Assembly: GCA_963696025.1 (NCBI GenBank)
Contig: CAVOII010000014.1
Location: 1 to 64,000, forward strand
DNA length: 64,000 nt
Reading direction: 5' to 3'
Source of the DNA: JABCYV01 sp963696025
Lineage (GTDB): Bacteria; Acidobacteriota; Terriglobia; Terriglobales; Acidobacteriaceae
Shown here: one piece after another, positions 44,256 to 51,929 of the stretch
Layout of the letters: the number at the start of each line of letters is the position of its first letter
How positions within the stretch are numbered: position 1 is the first letter of the stretch
Position numbers and translations under genes: made by a program
The notes under the pieces: generated by a model
What the model was told of the DNA's origin: nothing
Seen by the model: only the letters and a program-made list of their open reading frames with translations
The model's database searches: none

Positions 44256-44942
44256 CTACAATCCATTAGGACAAACATCTCCCTGCATCCCCCAGTTTTC
44301 GGTCAGTAGCGACTGGCTTACGACTCGGTGGGTACGCAAACGTAAATGAGGGACCGCTTCGGTGCGAGCCTGGCGAGTGTACCCCAAGAACTCCCTGATC
44401 CGCAGCTTCGCTTTGTGCAGTTGGGATTTCGAGTTTCCTACGGAACAGTCAAGCAATTCGGCAATCTCCCGATGCTGGTAGCCATCGACTTCGTGGAGGA
44501 GGAAGATTGTCCTGTATCCGTCGGGAAGTTCTTTGATCGCCTGGATCAGAGCGATGCGGTCAACCAACTTTGTGAGACGCCCATCCCTATTCCCATATTC
44601 ACGGCGAACCAGCTGAGCATCGTGCTCGTAAGGCTCGTCCAGAGAGACTTGGCGCGGTGTTTTTTTTCGGAAATGCATCAGCGCCGTGTTGACCGCGACG
44701 CGGTAGAGCCAGGTCGAAAGCGCGGAGTCGCCTCGAAATGTAGGCAGCTTCCGAAACACCTGCAAGAAGGCATCCTGAGTGAGGTCTTCCGCCTCTGCGG
44801 CATTATTGGTCATGCGCAAGCACAAGGAATAAATCCGTGTCTTGTGGGTGTGAAACAACGAGGCAAACGCATCCGAATCACCCTGCTGGGCCCGCTCGAT
44901 GACATCGGAATCCGTCATATTCCGGTCGCACTTCATTTGCAT
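44256..44942 (-). CDS. RNA polymerase ECF-type sigma factor
   Basis: 228 residues. Region 2 is visible as LFHTHKTRIYSLCLRMTNNA, EAEDLTQDAFLQVFRKLPTF and STWLYRVAVNTALMHFRKK. Region 4 is LPDGYRTIFLLHEVDGYQHR and EIAELLDCSVGNSKSQLHKA. Region 3 is absent, as in ECF sigmas. The C-terminus (about 30 residues after GYTRQ) is unusual and may be read-through. No anti-sigma gene lies next to it. The start may be the second Met (MTDSDVIERAQQG). Confidence 0.93.
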   Translation of the reverse strand: MQMKCDRNMTDSDVIERAQQGDSDAFASLFHTHKTRIYSLCLRMTNNAAEAEDLTQDAFLQVFRKLPTFRGDSALSTWLYRVAVNTALMHFRKKTPRQVSLDEPYEHDAQLVRREYGNRDGRLTKLVDRIALIQAIKELPDGYRTIFLLHEVDGYQHREIAELLDCSVGNSKSQLHKAKLRIREFLGYTRQARTEAVPHLRLRTHRVVSQSLLTENWGMQGDVCPNGL

Positions 44943-45020
44943 CTCCTTTCAAGCAACTCACGCTTTTTAACCAATGGCGCCACTTGTGCACTGAGCAACA
45001 TAGTGGTTCACATACTTGGT

Positions 45021-45046
45021 GACTGCTCAGAATTGCTCAGATTGTG
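45021..45046 (-). promoter_or_regulatory. Regulatory element upstream of the sigma factor gene
   Basis: On the minus strand: CAATCTGAGCAATTCTGAGC then AGTC, followed by ACCAAGTATG. Almost the same 27 bases occur at 63,711-63,737 upstream of a small membrane protein gene. Confidence 0.5.
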
Positions 45047-45140
45047 AAATAAAGGCCACCGCACGAGCTATAGGACGGGAGACCCAAGAGGCACGATCGG
45101 CAAAGATGCTAAAGCTCAACGAGTTCAAGCTTTACAAATC

Positions 45141-45461
45141 TCAGACAAAGAGGAGGCTCAAGGCCGCCGGCGCGATGCGCAGGCGACTTTTTTGTGCGGC
45201 GGGAGAACTGGGTTCGCGCGTGCAGATCACTCTGGGGTAGCCCGCGGTTCTGCTCCGAACCGTAACCTTCACTTTGGCACCCGGCTTCAACCGGACTTCT
45301 TCGCCGTTTTCGTCGGTCAGGGTGTTCTCGATACGGATCTGCATATACGGGTGGCCGGCCCCTTCGACGGCGATCTGTGCTCTTTCAGGTTCGCTGGCAA
45401 GGGGGGATTTTATGATCATTTCGACAGTTCCCGACAAGGTGGCATTCGGTTTCTCATCCAT
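45141..45461 (-). CDS. Small conserved acidobacterial protein, copy B (extended)
   Basis: The first 70 residues equal those of the 20,299 gene except for single changes (VQL to VRL). The stop is lost, adding a tail of about 30 residues (REPSSPAAQKSRLRIAPAAL) from unrelated downstream sequence. Probably expressed from the same duplicated leader. Confidence 0.65.
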   Translation of the reverse strand: MDEKPNATLSGTVEMIIKSPLASEPERAQIAVEGAGHPYMQIRIENTLTDENGEEVRLKPGAKVKVTVRSRTAGYPRVICTREPSSPAAQKSRLRIAPAALSLLFV

Positions 45462-46160
45462 GGCTTGTCCTTTCTAGTCCGGTCCGAAAGGCTACGGTTA
45501 CTGCGGCGCCTTCTCGTCCCGCTTTGGCTGTTCGTCCTGACGCTTCTTCTCTTCCGGCTTCAAGGGTTTTGGCCGCGGGCGCTGTGTTGCTGTGCCGCAC
45601 GGGGCGTTTCCGCAGGAGGAGGAATGCGCTGGGGCTGCGAACGCTCGCTCGGCGGAGGAGTTGGCGACCGCTGAGCAGGCTGGGGCCGATTGTTCGGCTG
45701 CGCTGCGGACGGACGGTTCGGCGTAAGCGGACTCGGTTCCGGATGATTCGACTCGTGTCCGATGTTCGGCCGGGCAGCGGGCGGACGGTTCGGTTCCGGC
45801 TGGTTATTCGGGGCAGGCCGGTCGGGGCGAACGGCGTTGTTCTCTGGATGCGCTGCCGGCGTATTGGGCGGTGGCTGAACTGTGGCACGATTGATTGCGG
45901 GGTTATAAGGCGACCCTGCCTGTTTAGCCGTTACGACTGCGTGGTCGCTAAAGGCCCCGGCTTAGGAGTAGCGGCGATTGGCGGTGCGCCATCATTCACG
46001 GAAGCTCGTAGCTCTGGTTTCGCGCGGGCAGCCTGGGCATGTTGAGTTTGAACGCCCACAGGGGGGATATGTCTCTCGTGTCCCACTGCCTCTTCTTGAG
46101 GCGTTGGACGCGCATTGATCCCACCGTTGCCGCCGTTGTAGCTGACGCGGTTCACCGTGG
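45240..46160. repeat. 0.9-kb repeat, copy B (inverted partner 19833-20530)
   Basis: Minus-strand copy of the DUF6600 tail plus small-gene segment. Longer than copy A by an internal Arg/Pro-rich stretch. Confidence 0.85.
45498..46155 (-). pseudogene. C-terminal remnant of a DUF6600-type secreted protein, copy B
   Basis: Reads MNRVSYNGGNGGINARPTPQ, EEAVGHERHIPPVGVQTQHA and ASVNDGAPPIAATPKPG, then loses frame. The rest of the Pro/Arg-rich tail continues in other frames (NNAVRPDRPAPNNQPEPNRP-like composition) to KAPQ at 45498. No N-terminal domain upstream: after 46,160 the sequence is unrelated. Confidence 0.6.
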
Positions 46161-46268
46161 TAGAAGAGCGGCTAGAAGTGTTGACCGCTAGCTCTGCTCG
46201 CGGGACGTGACGGGGCCACTGCGCGCCTGCCGAGTAGAACCTTTCTCATAAATATCCGCCCCTAAACG

Positions 46269-46297
46269 TGTTCAAAATTGCACAGATTAGTGTGCAA
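46269..46297 (+). promoter_or_regulatory. Duplicated 20-bp element and palindrome TTGCACA-N6-TGTGCAA
   Basis: TGTTCAAAATTGCACAGATT (46269-46288) recurs exactly at 46926-46945. Here it overlaps a perfect palindrome TTGCACAGATTAGTGTGCAA (46278-46297), 53 bases before the next ATG. Confidence 0.65.
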
Positions 46298-46349
46298 CAA
46301 GGAGAGTACCCTAACGCTGTCTCAAACGTTTTCCGCGATGGGAGAAGTC

Positions 46350-46625
46350 ATGGACATCAACCAAAGACAAATCGCGCTATCCCTGCTCGAAGGCCTCAGA
46401 GAAGATTTGATGTACGCACACCTGAACAATGGAAGTCGAATTCTTGACGTGGCCGACCTTCGCCAGTACATCTATGAACAGATGGGCCGGATAAGGACAA
46501 ACGCCCTTGTAATGGATGACCTCTACGGCGACGACAATGGCCACGGGCAAGGCCTCGGCAAGAGCAACGGTCACAATGGGACCGCGCATCCTCATGGAAG
46601 AATCTGGCGAGAGCGATCGTCTTGA
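46350..46625 (+). CDS. Small hypothetical protein, N-terminus shared with the 46,999 gene
   Basis: 91 residues. MDINQRQIALSLLEGLREDL, then ILDVADLRQYIYEQMGRIRT and a His/Gly/Asn-rich tail (GDDNGHGQGLGKSNGHNGTA). The ATG follows GGGAGAAGTC. The opening QRQIALSLLEGL parallels ERQIALHIVENL of the protein 375 bases downstream. Function unknown. Confidence 0.65.
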   Translation: MDINQRQIALSLLEGLREDLMYAHLNNGSRILDVADLRQYIYEQMGRIRTNALVMDDLYGDDNGHGQGLGKSNGHNGTAHPHGRIWRERSS

Positions 46626-46760
46626 CTTTGCTGGCGGAACAACATCCCATCGTCTCAGAAGCACTTCTCACCATCTCGGGAGCGTTCGTAACACGGCCAC
46701 GTTGTATGTGGCGAAAATAGCGTCGATTCCCGGTTTAGATCCAGCAAGTGCACAGAGATA
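46622..46760 (+). pseudogene. Remnant of the 28,462-type small protein
   Basis: LLAEQHPIVSEALLTISG and, one base out of frame, GSVRNTATLYVAKIAS align with GLAEHHPPVLEALLTIAGNV and the following residues of the intact gene at 28.46 kb. The beginning is fused to the end of the 46,350 gene. Confidence 0.5.
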
Positions 46761-46925
46761 GGCAAATCACGGCCACTCCGGCCTTTGCTTGGAACGTAGC
46801 TCGGTTTCACGATGGTGAAATACATCCGCGCCATTGAGTTCATCGATCATAAGCCATTGGCAAGGGCCGTCAACCAAGTGACGACCGTAAAACCCAACGG
46901 ATGCACGTTCCCGTGCCGAAATATC

Positions 46926-46945
46926 TGTTCAAAATTGCACAGATT
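46926..46945 (+). promoter_or_regulatory. Second exact copy of the 20-bp upstream element
   Basis: TGTTCAAAATTGCACAGATT, identical to 46269-46288, 54 bases before the ATG of the 46,999 gene. Confidence 0.6.
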
Positions 46946-46998
46946 CCTAAATCAGGATTTCCGTAGACTGACGGGATCAATTAACCAGGCGGTGTGGC

Positions 46999-47163
46999 AT
47001 GACTATGAATGAACGGCAGATCGCTCTCCATATCGTAGAAAATCTGAAGGAGAAAACAGTGCCTGTCCAGCCTGGCGCACAGGAATCCGCGATAGATGCC
47101 TCCGGCCAGAGGGAGTGGTTAGAGCGCAAGTTGCAAGAACTGACACAAGCGGCAGGCGTGTAG
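46999..47163 (+). CDS. 54-residue hypothetical protein
   Basis: MTMNERQIALHIVENLKEKT, then VPVQPGAQESAIDASGQREW and a C-terminal helix (LERKLQELTQAAGV). Related at its N-terminus to the 46,350 product. No strong ribosome site. Similar distance to the duplicated upstream element (54 versus 62 bases), which supports it as a real gene. Confidence 0.5.
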   Translation: MTMNERQIALHIVENLKEKTVPVQPGAQESAIDASGQREWLERKLQELTQAAGV

Positions 47164-47767
47164 CCCCGTGAACGAAACAACTTTTCAACGGGCCGGTTTC
47201 ATGTCAAGAGATTTGTAGTGAGAAGGAGCACCTTGAGTTTCTGATCGAGGATTTGGAGGCTTTGAGTTCAAGAGGCTATCTGGAAAAACAATATTTCAAC
47301 CCGCGAAAATGTCCTCCGGGGAGAAGATTGCAAGAATATACCGGTGAAATACCAGCACATCGGCATGGTTATAGGCCGTTTCTGCTGCCATAATAATTCA
47401 CCTTGCGTCGCCTGTCCTCCCCGTGCGACGTAGGTGACCGCTGCCAAATGAAGCGTCACTCCTGGCCGATTCGATTTTCTCTGCGGTACCTCGTGAGATG
47501 TGCCCATACGAGACAATGGGATACGCTGGTTGTCGCCACACAGCTTCTTCCTTGCCACTTCGATGTTTACGGCCATGCTTATACCGACTGTGATATCCCT
47601 GACGACTGGTTAAACAGGTTTTCCTTCTCGCCGTTGGAGTATACGCGCAAAGGCGGTGAGCCTTTCGCTCCGGGAAGGCGGACCTAAGTCCGCCTCCCTG
47701 GTTATTCAATCCTGGAGGGCCGCTGTTCCACGTCACTGCCGAATTACACTCGATCATCCAACCCTTC
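47164..47767. other. Region of fragments, no intact gene
   Basis: Bases 47,508-47,572 resemble the 3' end of the GroEL-like gene (42,010-42,072, same orientation), giving NIEVARKKLCGD in place of NLEVVRKKLFGD. Bases 47,640-47,752 are an inverted relative of 63,235-63,355. A plus-strand open stretch near 47,205-47,395 (EKEHLEFLIEDLEALSSRGY) lacks a start codon. Confidence 0.5.
47640..47752 (-). repeat. Hairpin-bearing repeat element, copy 1
   Basis: Contains AGGCGGAC-CTAA-GTCCGCCT (47677-47696), AAAGGC-GGTGA-GCCTTT, and CCGCTGTTCCACGTCACTGC. Inverted relative to the copy at 63,235-63,355; a partial third copy is at 50,245-50,330. Confidence 0.65.
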
Positions 47768-48154
47768 CTATTCCCATCTGTTGGTTTTTTCGTTGAACCA
47801 CTCTAGACCGAAATTTGCTTGCATTCTCCCCCGCACGGCGGCTGTTGCTTCAGAGTCGTCGAACAAAAAGATGAGAATAGGCGGCGTAATCGGCGCTGCT
47901 TTGGTTCCACAGATGATGTTTGCCAACACTTCCCACCCTACTTCATGGTGGATCATCGGGTCGTACCGCGATACAAAGACATCACAGCTCGGTGCCACCG
48001 CGATTAGAGTCAGTCGTCGCTTGAGACCTTCGTCAAATCCCCTCTTGATGATTTGCTTGATCCGGGCAAAACGCTCCGAGTCTGGCCCCGCGTTCGCCAC
48101 CAGGAGAACATCTATCCAAGCGGCTTGAATTTGTTGCCTTTCATCCTCGGTCAT
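47768..48154 (-). CDS. Hypothetical cytoplasmic protein
   Basis: 128 residues, MTEDERQQIQAAWIDVLLVA, with FARIKQIIKRGFDEGLKRRL and a hydrophobic beta strand (PPILIFLFDDSEATAAV). The ATG follows GGGGGAACAATC. Length and composition are gene-like; no family recognised. Confidence 0.6.
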   Translation of the reverse strand: MTEDERQQIQAAWIDVLLVANAGPDSERFARIKQIIKRGFDEGLKRRLTLIAVAPSCDVFVSRYDPMIHHEVGWEVLANIICGTKAAPITPPILIFLFDDSEATAAVRGRMQANFGLEWFNEKTNRWE

Positions 48155-48313
48155 GATTGTTCCCCCTTTCCCTGGCTAGATAGGCAGGCGATTGTACCGC
48201 GTTCGATGACACAGACCCGAATCGGCAAATTCTGGTAGTGGTGCGCGGCGGGATTCGTAAACCGTATAATACGGCGATTCCCCGCGCGCGCGACGGTCAC
48301 GGACACTACACCG

Positions 48314-48589
48314 TCAGGGAGATTGGAATCTGCTGGCGAACCTTACGTGCCCAGGCGACGTCGGGATGGTTGAGGGCTGGATTTGAACCAGTTTCCAGGA
48401 GGAACTTAGCCCCTCCCACTCAGGCGCTATCGGTCCAGTAGCACCCCCCATCTCGTCCTGCTCACCCCAGGGCTTGACGTTTTGCGCTTTCACGATCGTT
48501 GCCGGACCATCGGGCCCCATCTCGTAATGAACCTTCGCGTCTAACGGAAACTGTTTCAGGGCTTCTGTCAGTTCTCTAGCGGTCACCAC
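48314..48589 (-). CDS. Small hypothetical protein
   Basis: From a GTG at 48589 (MVTARELTEALKQFPLDAKV): HYEMGPDGPATIVKAQNVKP and WGEQDEMGGATGPIAPEWEG form a coherent small fold of a type seen widely as hypothetical. The last 25 residues look like read-through. The frame is open further upstream, but that part does not look coding. Confidence 0.5.
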   Translation of the reverse strand: MVTARELTEALKQFPLDAKVHYEMGPDGPATIVKAQNVKPWGEQDEMGGATGPIAPEWEGLSSSWKLVQIQPSTIPTSPGHVRFASRFQSP

Positions 48590-48725
48590 CTTAGGTCCAC
48601 TCGCGAGACAATACGGTTTTTCTTGCAAAGCCACATTCACGCTACGGCACTTTAGTTGACATGTCTGCTCAACATTGCTCCTTTGCAGGATCAGAAGAAG
48701 TAATCCGCGCGGCTCCAATGTCAGA

Positions 48726-48745
48726 TGTGAGCGTTCTTGACCAGA
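48726..48745 (+). promoter_or_regulatory. Degenerate copy of the TGTGAGC element
   Basis: TGTGAGCGTTCTTGACCAGA shares 16 of 20 positions with the site at 54,441. No confident gene follows closely, so it may be a relic. Confidence 0.3.
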
Positions 48746-49145
48746 CAGGTCGGACCTGGGCTGATACCATCATTTGATATGTCCATCACCCGGCACATGC
48801 CAGACAATTCACCAGGCCCAACTGGGAGCGCCTATCTAGGATACCCGCGCGGTGTGTGGCCATCATTGCTTTCTTCCTTTTGCGTCGATCCGTTGCCCAC
48901 CAACCTGCGACATCCCGATTGCAGCGTTCCGGGTTGCGTTTGCCCATGTCATATCCGTCGAGACTCACATGCGACCTGGGAGTTGGAGTCGCGCGGAGCG
49001 CTGCCCAACAATGACTCGCAGGACTTGAACCCGTCGGGAGAAAGCGTGGGTCTAATGGAAAAGCTGGAGCGACTGGGAAGGAGTCGTGACAGTACCAGAG
49101 TCTTTCCCCGGAAAGGATGACCTGGCTGCACACCGATTTATGCCC

Positions 49146-49215
49146 TCGGCAAAGAAGGCGTGCCGGAGACTCTCGTCCAAGATCAGTCAGTCGCCGGAAA
49201 TGTCATTTGGATGCG
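49146..49215 (+). pseudogene. Shard of a Crp/Fnr gene
   Basis: CGGCAAAGAAGGCGTGCCGG followed by AGACTCTCGTC and AAGATCAGTCAG parallels 34,152-34,200 of the second Crp gene (FGKDGVPETVVRKISQE). Homology ends within 60-70 bases. Confidence 0.35.
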
Positions 49216-49238
49216 TCATCGCTCCACAAGACAACCCG

Positions 49239-49490
49239 TTAGACATTGGCAGGAGTTGAAGGAAGTTTTAACCACGCACGGACATCGCAATTCACCAGTG
49301 CGCAGTCCTGAATTTCCCAGTTTCCATGAAGCCGGCATCCAATCGCTCTTCTAAGGTCAGTGGAATTCGAGTTACGGCAGATAAGAGCACATTCATGACC
49401 ATCAAATGGAAGTCGGTCTCTTACGGAAACCCACGACAAGCCGGCTGTTCTCTCTGTGGCTAGCATCTGACATCTCCTTTCATCTTTCAC
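49239..49490 (-). CDS. DUF551-like small protein
   Basis: 83 residues. WVSVRDRLPFDGHECALICR near the N-terminus and VRAWLKLPSTP at the end follow the WISVKDRLP...W-LP pattern of DUF551 proteins, which are common in mobile and accessory regions. Role unknown. Confidence 0.5.
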   Translation of the reverse strand: MKDERRCQMLATERTAGLSWVSVRDRLPFDGHECALICRNSNSTDLRRAIGCRLHGNWEIQDCALVNCDVRAWLKLPSTPANV

Positions 49491-49542
49491 GCTTCTGATT
49501 TCTGACGATCAAGGCCTCGCTGACTGTGGTGACAACTGGGCT

Positions 49543-49758
49543 TTATTTCTCGAGAATCGGGGTCACACTCACTGTTGTAAGGGACTTGCCACATTCCAAG
49601 CAACATGCTCTCAGCCGAGATGTGATCAATCCGCAAGACGGACACATCGTCTGTGATCCGTACTCGGAGACCCGTGGTTTCAGCTTGCGTATGGCGTGGA
49701 GCAGCAGGATCGCGAACAGCGCAATAAGCAGACCGAAAGAAATACTAGTTGCGCTCAT
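49543..49758 (-). CDS. Single-TM zinc-ribbon protein
   Basis: 71 residues: N-terminal TM (FGLLIALFAILLLHAIRKLK), then CPSCGLITSRLRACCLECGK, a four-Cys zinc ribbon with CX2C pairs. Preceded by GAGGAAGCTTCCTGT. Membrane-tethered, function unknown. Confidence 0.65.
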   Translation of the reverse strand: MSATSISFGLLIALFAILLLHAIRKLKPRVSEYGSQTMCPSCGLITSRLRACCLECGKSLTTVSVTPILEK

Positions 49759-49929
49759 ACAGGAAGCTTCCTCTCAAGCGATTTCTACATCGAGTGCTTT
49801 GCTCCAAGTGGTGATCGTCCGTTCGATTTCGCTGCCTTTGCATTGTATTCATCGCCATTCAACCACCGAAGGTGTTCTCCTTAAGACCCGGATTCAAGGC
49901 CGTTGTCGTAGTAACTTAATTTCCAGAGC

Positions 49930-50154
49930 TCATGCCTGCCGTACTTGGCGGGCTGGTTTCTGGTTCAGGTCGGCTGCGGTCGTAGAGTAGCCATCTAGAA
50001 GCTCGGCTTCCGCCGCCAGCCAGTCATGGATTGCCTGGCCTTCAGCCATTCCGCGCCGGGCGTAAAGCTCGTAAGCACGAACCCGGATTGCGTCTTCTAG
50101 TATTGGTTCCGCAGGCGTGGTCTTTGACCGCGTCGCCACAGTGCTGGTTTTCAT
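49930..50154 (-). CDS. DUF2934-family protein
   Basis: 74 residues. The core IRVRAYELYARRGMAEGQAI and HDWLAAEAELLDG is the DUF2934 signature (IRxRAYELxxxRG...DWLxAExEL). Small acidobacterial genomes carry many copies. Role unknown. Confidence 0.88.
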   Translation of the reverse strand: MKTSTVATRSKTTPAEPILEDAIRVRAYELYARRGMAEGQAIHDWLAAEAELLDGYSTTAADLNQKPARQVRQA

Positions 50155-50244
50155 CGGGCACCTCAGTTCGAGTGATGGGGTTGTAAGCCGAAGGCCTCAG
50201 ATACGCTGAGTTTAGACCCAGGAGATCTGAACCAATGAGAGAGC

Positions 50245-50330
50245 AGGAAGGCGGAGTTAAACCGCCCTCCCGTGCGAAAAGCTCACAGTTCTATGCTGTT
50301 ACGGGGACGGCGATCTTATGGAAAGTGGAG
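50245..50330 (+). repeat. Hairpin-bearing repeat element, partial copy 2
   Basis: GGCGG-AGTTAAA-CCGCC (50250-50266) followed by GTGCGAAAAGCTCA and, further on, GGCGATCTTATGG, aligned with 63,291-63,365. It sits just beyond the stop of the monooxygenase-like gene and may act as its terminator. Confidence 0.55.
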
Positions 50331-50617
50331 GTGACGACGTCAGAGGTCTGAACCCTAGGCGTTCCCTCGATAAATCTTGCCATCGTCTTCAACACTTGGG
50401 GATAGGTATTGGTGTTGTAAGCTTCGGCATCGGTTTTGTTTTCCCACAGACTGATTGCTGTCACATCAACTCCGCCGGGACCCGCGAATGTGATTTCGTC
50501 CTTGAAACCGTTTTGTTTACGAAGCAAAGGAAGGACATCCTTCTCAAATGTTCGGGTGTAATCGGAAAGCATGTTGGATTTCAGATGAATCGAGACATTG
50601 CGTGCAAACATAGGCAA
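50291..50617 (-). CDS. Antibiotic biosynthesis monooxygenase-like (ABM fold) protein
   Basis: 108 residues, MPMFARNVSIHLKSNMLSDY, VLPLLRKQNGFKDEITFAGP, ISLWENKTDAEAYNTNTYPQ: the dimeric ferredoxin-like ABM pattern (early strand, QxGFxD, W-sk--A-AY). These small proteins act as heme- or quinol-linked monooxygenases or have unknown roles. A fragment of a second copy is at 63.36-63.49 kb. Confidence 0.8.
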   Translation of the reverse strand: MPMFARNVSIHLKSNMLSDYTRTFEKDVLPLLRKQNGFKDEITFAGPGGVDVTAISLWENKTDAEAYNTNTYPQVLKTMARFIEGTPRVQTSDVVTSTFHKIAVPVTA

Positions 50618-50783
50618 CCTCCTTAGGTTGGGGGTGACTAAGAAAGAAAACTTCAGATGGGCTGACTTAGCTCAGGGAACCTGAAAGAGGAGAAGGTGGT
50701 AACCACCTCGATTACAACTTTAGTCCTCCGGACCACTAATGTCAACCTGGCGCGGTTGTCAATGCGAAGGCGCGGCCGACCGA

Positions 50784-50800
50784 TGTGAGCTTAGCTCAGA
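50784..50800 (+). promoter_or_regulatory. Shortened TGTGAGC / GCTCAGA element
   Basis: TGTGAGCTTAGCTCAGA has both half-sites but only three spacer bases instead of six, 49 bases before the ATG of the duplicated gene. It may be inactive. Confidence 0.45.
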
Positions 50801-50848
50801 CGTCGAAATCCCAACTAAGTACCGTATATCTACCACCCAGAATCTGTC

Positions 50849-51090
50849 ATGAGCAGCCACAGTGGTGACGTTCCCTTAGTTTCGGAAATCTGCGCACACC
50901 TTAAACACCTTGGTTTGCGACTTCCAGGCGCAGTCGGCTCTATGGCGAGGAGTTTGAAGTGATTTCAGACCCATTTCCTCAAGCGGATGGGATCGCAGTT
51001 CGCGTGATTACCAAAAAAGACTCAAGCGTTCGCGTGCTGCGGATTCCCGCGACAGGGCTTCTGAGTACAAAAGGGCTGAGACTCCACTAG
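50849..51090 (+). pseudogene. Duplicated small gene, frameshifted copy
   Basis: MSSHSGDVPLVSEICAHLKH then loses one base relative to 20,932 (CTTGGTTTGCGAC against CTTGGCTATGCGAC). The rest aligns in the shifted frame to KGLRLH at 51090. The shared downstream 49-residue gene is still intact. Confidence 0.7.
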
Positions 51091-51140
51091 CGCCTAGTCG
51101 TGTTGAGGGCGCCATAGTTCAGCGATGGAAGAGAGTATCC

Positions 51141-51290
51141 ATGGGCAAATCGAGAGTTCAAGATCGGGGCAAGGGAGTAACAGAGCAGGACCCGCAGAAC
51201 TTAGGTGGCAATACTAGCATGCAAGGTCAATTGGGGCACTGTGATGAGGATGCAGAGTTGAAGAACGCTGATTCTGATTTGCCCGGGTGA
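51141..51290 (+). CDS. 49-residue hydrophilic protein, copy B
   Basis: MGKSRVQDRGKGVTEQDPQN, GGNTSMQGQLGHCDEDAELK, NADSDLPG. Six differences from copy A at 21,225, all in frame. Preceded by GGAAGAGAG. Confidence 0.6.
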   Translation: MGKSRVQDRGKGVTEQDPQNLGGNTSMQGQLGHCDEDAELKNADSDLPG

Positions 51291-51456
51291 GACCTGCCGT
51301 GTGCTGCCCACCACCCTGAGGCACTCACGCCTGGTCACTGATAACCCGTAGGCGAGTTGTGTACCCGAACGGCCTGAATTCTTATAGCCCTCCCGACAGT
51401 ACCCGTTGCCATTTCATCGTTAAACTACGCCTTGGCACAATCCAAGCTTCGCTGCC

Positions 51457-51833
51457 GACGCATTTGCGGGCACTTGGAAGCTGAACGAGGCCAAGTCGAA
51501 GCTCGCTTGGGGGCCAAAGAACAACTTGGTTCTCTATAAGGCGGCGGGTGACAGCCTGAAAATCACCGCGGATGGCACCGACAGCGACGGTAAACCCACC
51601 CACAACGAATGGATGGGCAAGTTCGACGGCAAAGACTACCCGGTCACAGGCGATCCAAGTTCAGACGCCCGGTCGTACACGGAGATTGACGACCATACAC
51701 TGGCGTTTACCAACAAGAAGGACTGCAAGGTTACCATCACTGGTCGCGTAGTCCGCTGACGGCAAGAGCCGCACTGTCACCGTAAGGGGAGGCAAGAAAT
51801 TCACCAGCACCTCAGTGTACGACAAGCAGTTAG
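51457..51833 (+). pseudogene. Remnant of a secreted acidobacterial protein (GTWKLN family)
   Basis: DAFAGTWKLNEAKSKLAWGP, LYKAAGDSLKITADGTDSDG and KDYPVTGDPSSDARSYTEID match a common acidobacterial secreted family. A one-base shift near 51,755 continues SADGKSRTVTVRGGKKFTST and SVYDKQ. The signal peptide and start codon are missing, so it is 5'-truncated. Confidence 0.65.
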
Positions 51834-51929
51834 CGAGGGATGCCCTTCCGCTTGGCTCCGATCGTCAGCCGGGGGAAAGCCACGCGAGCCCACGGCGTGG
51901 ACCCGCGCCTTGCGTTAACTCTTATGAGT

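Noticed and set aside
48360..48430. GGATTTGAACC-like sequence suggesting a tRNA T-arm
   Set aside because: No acceptor, D or anticodon arms can be placed around it; it lies within or beside the 48,314 gene end.
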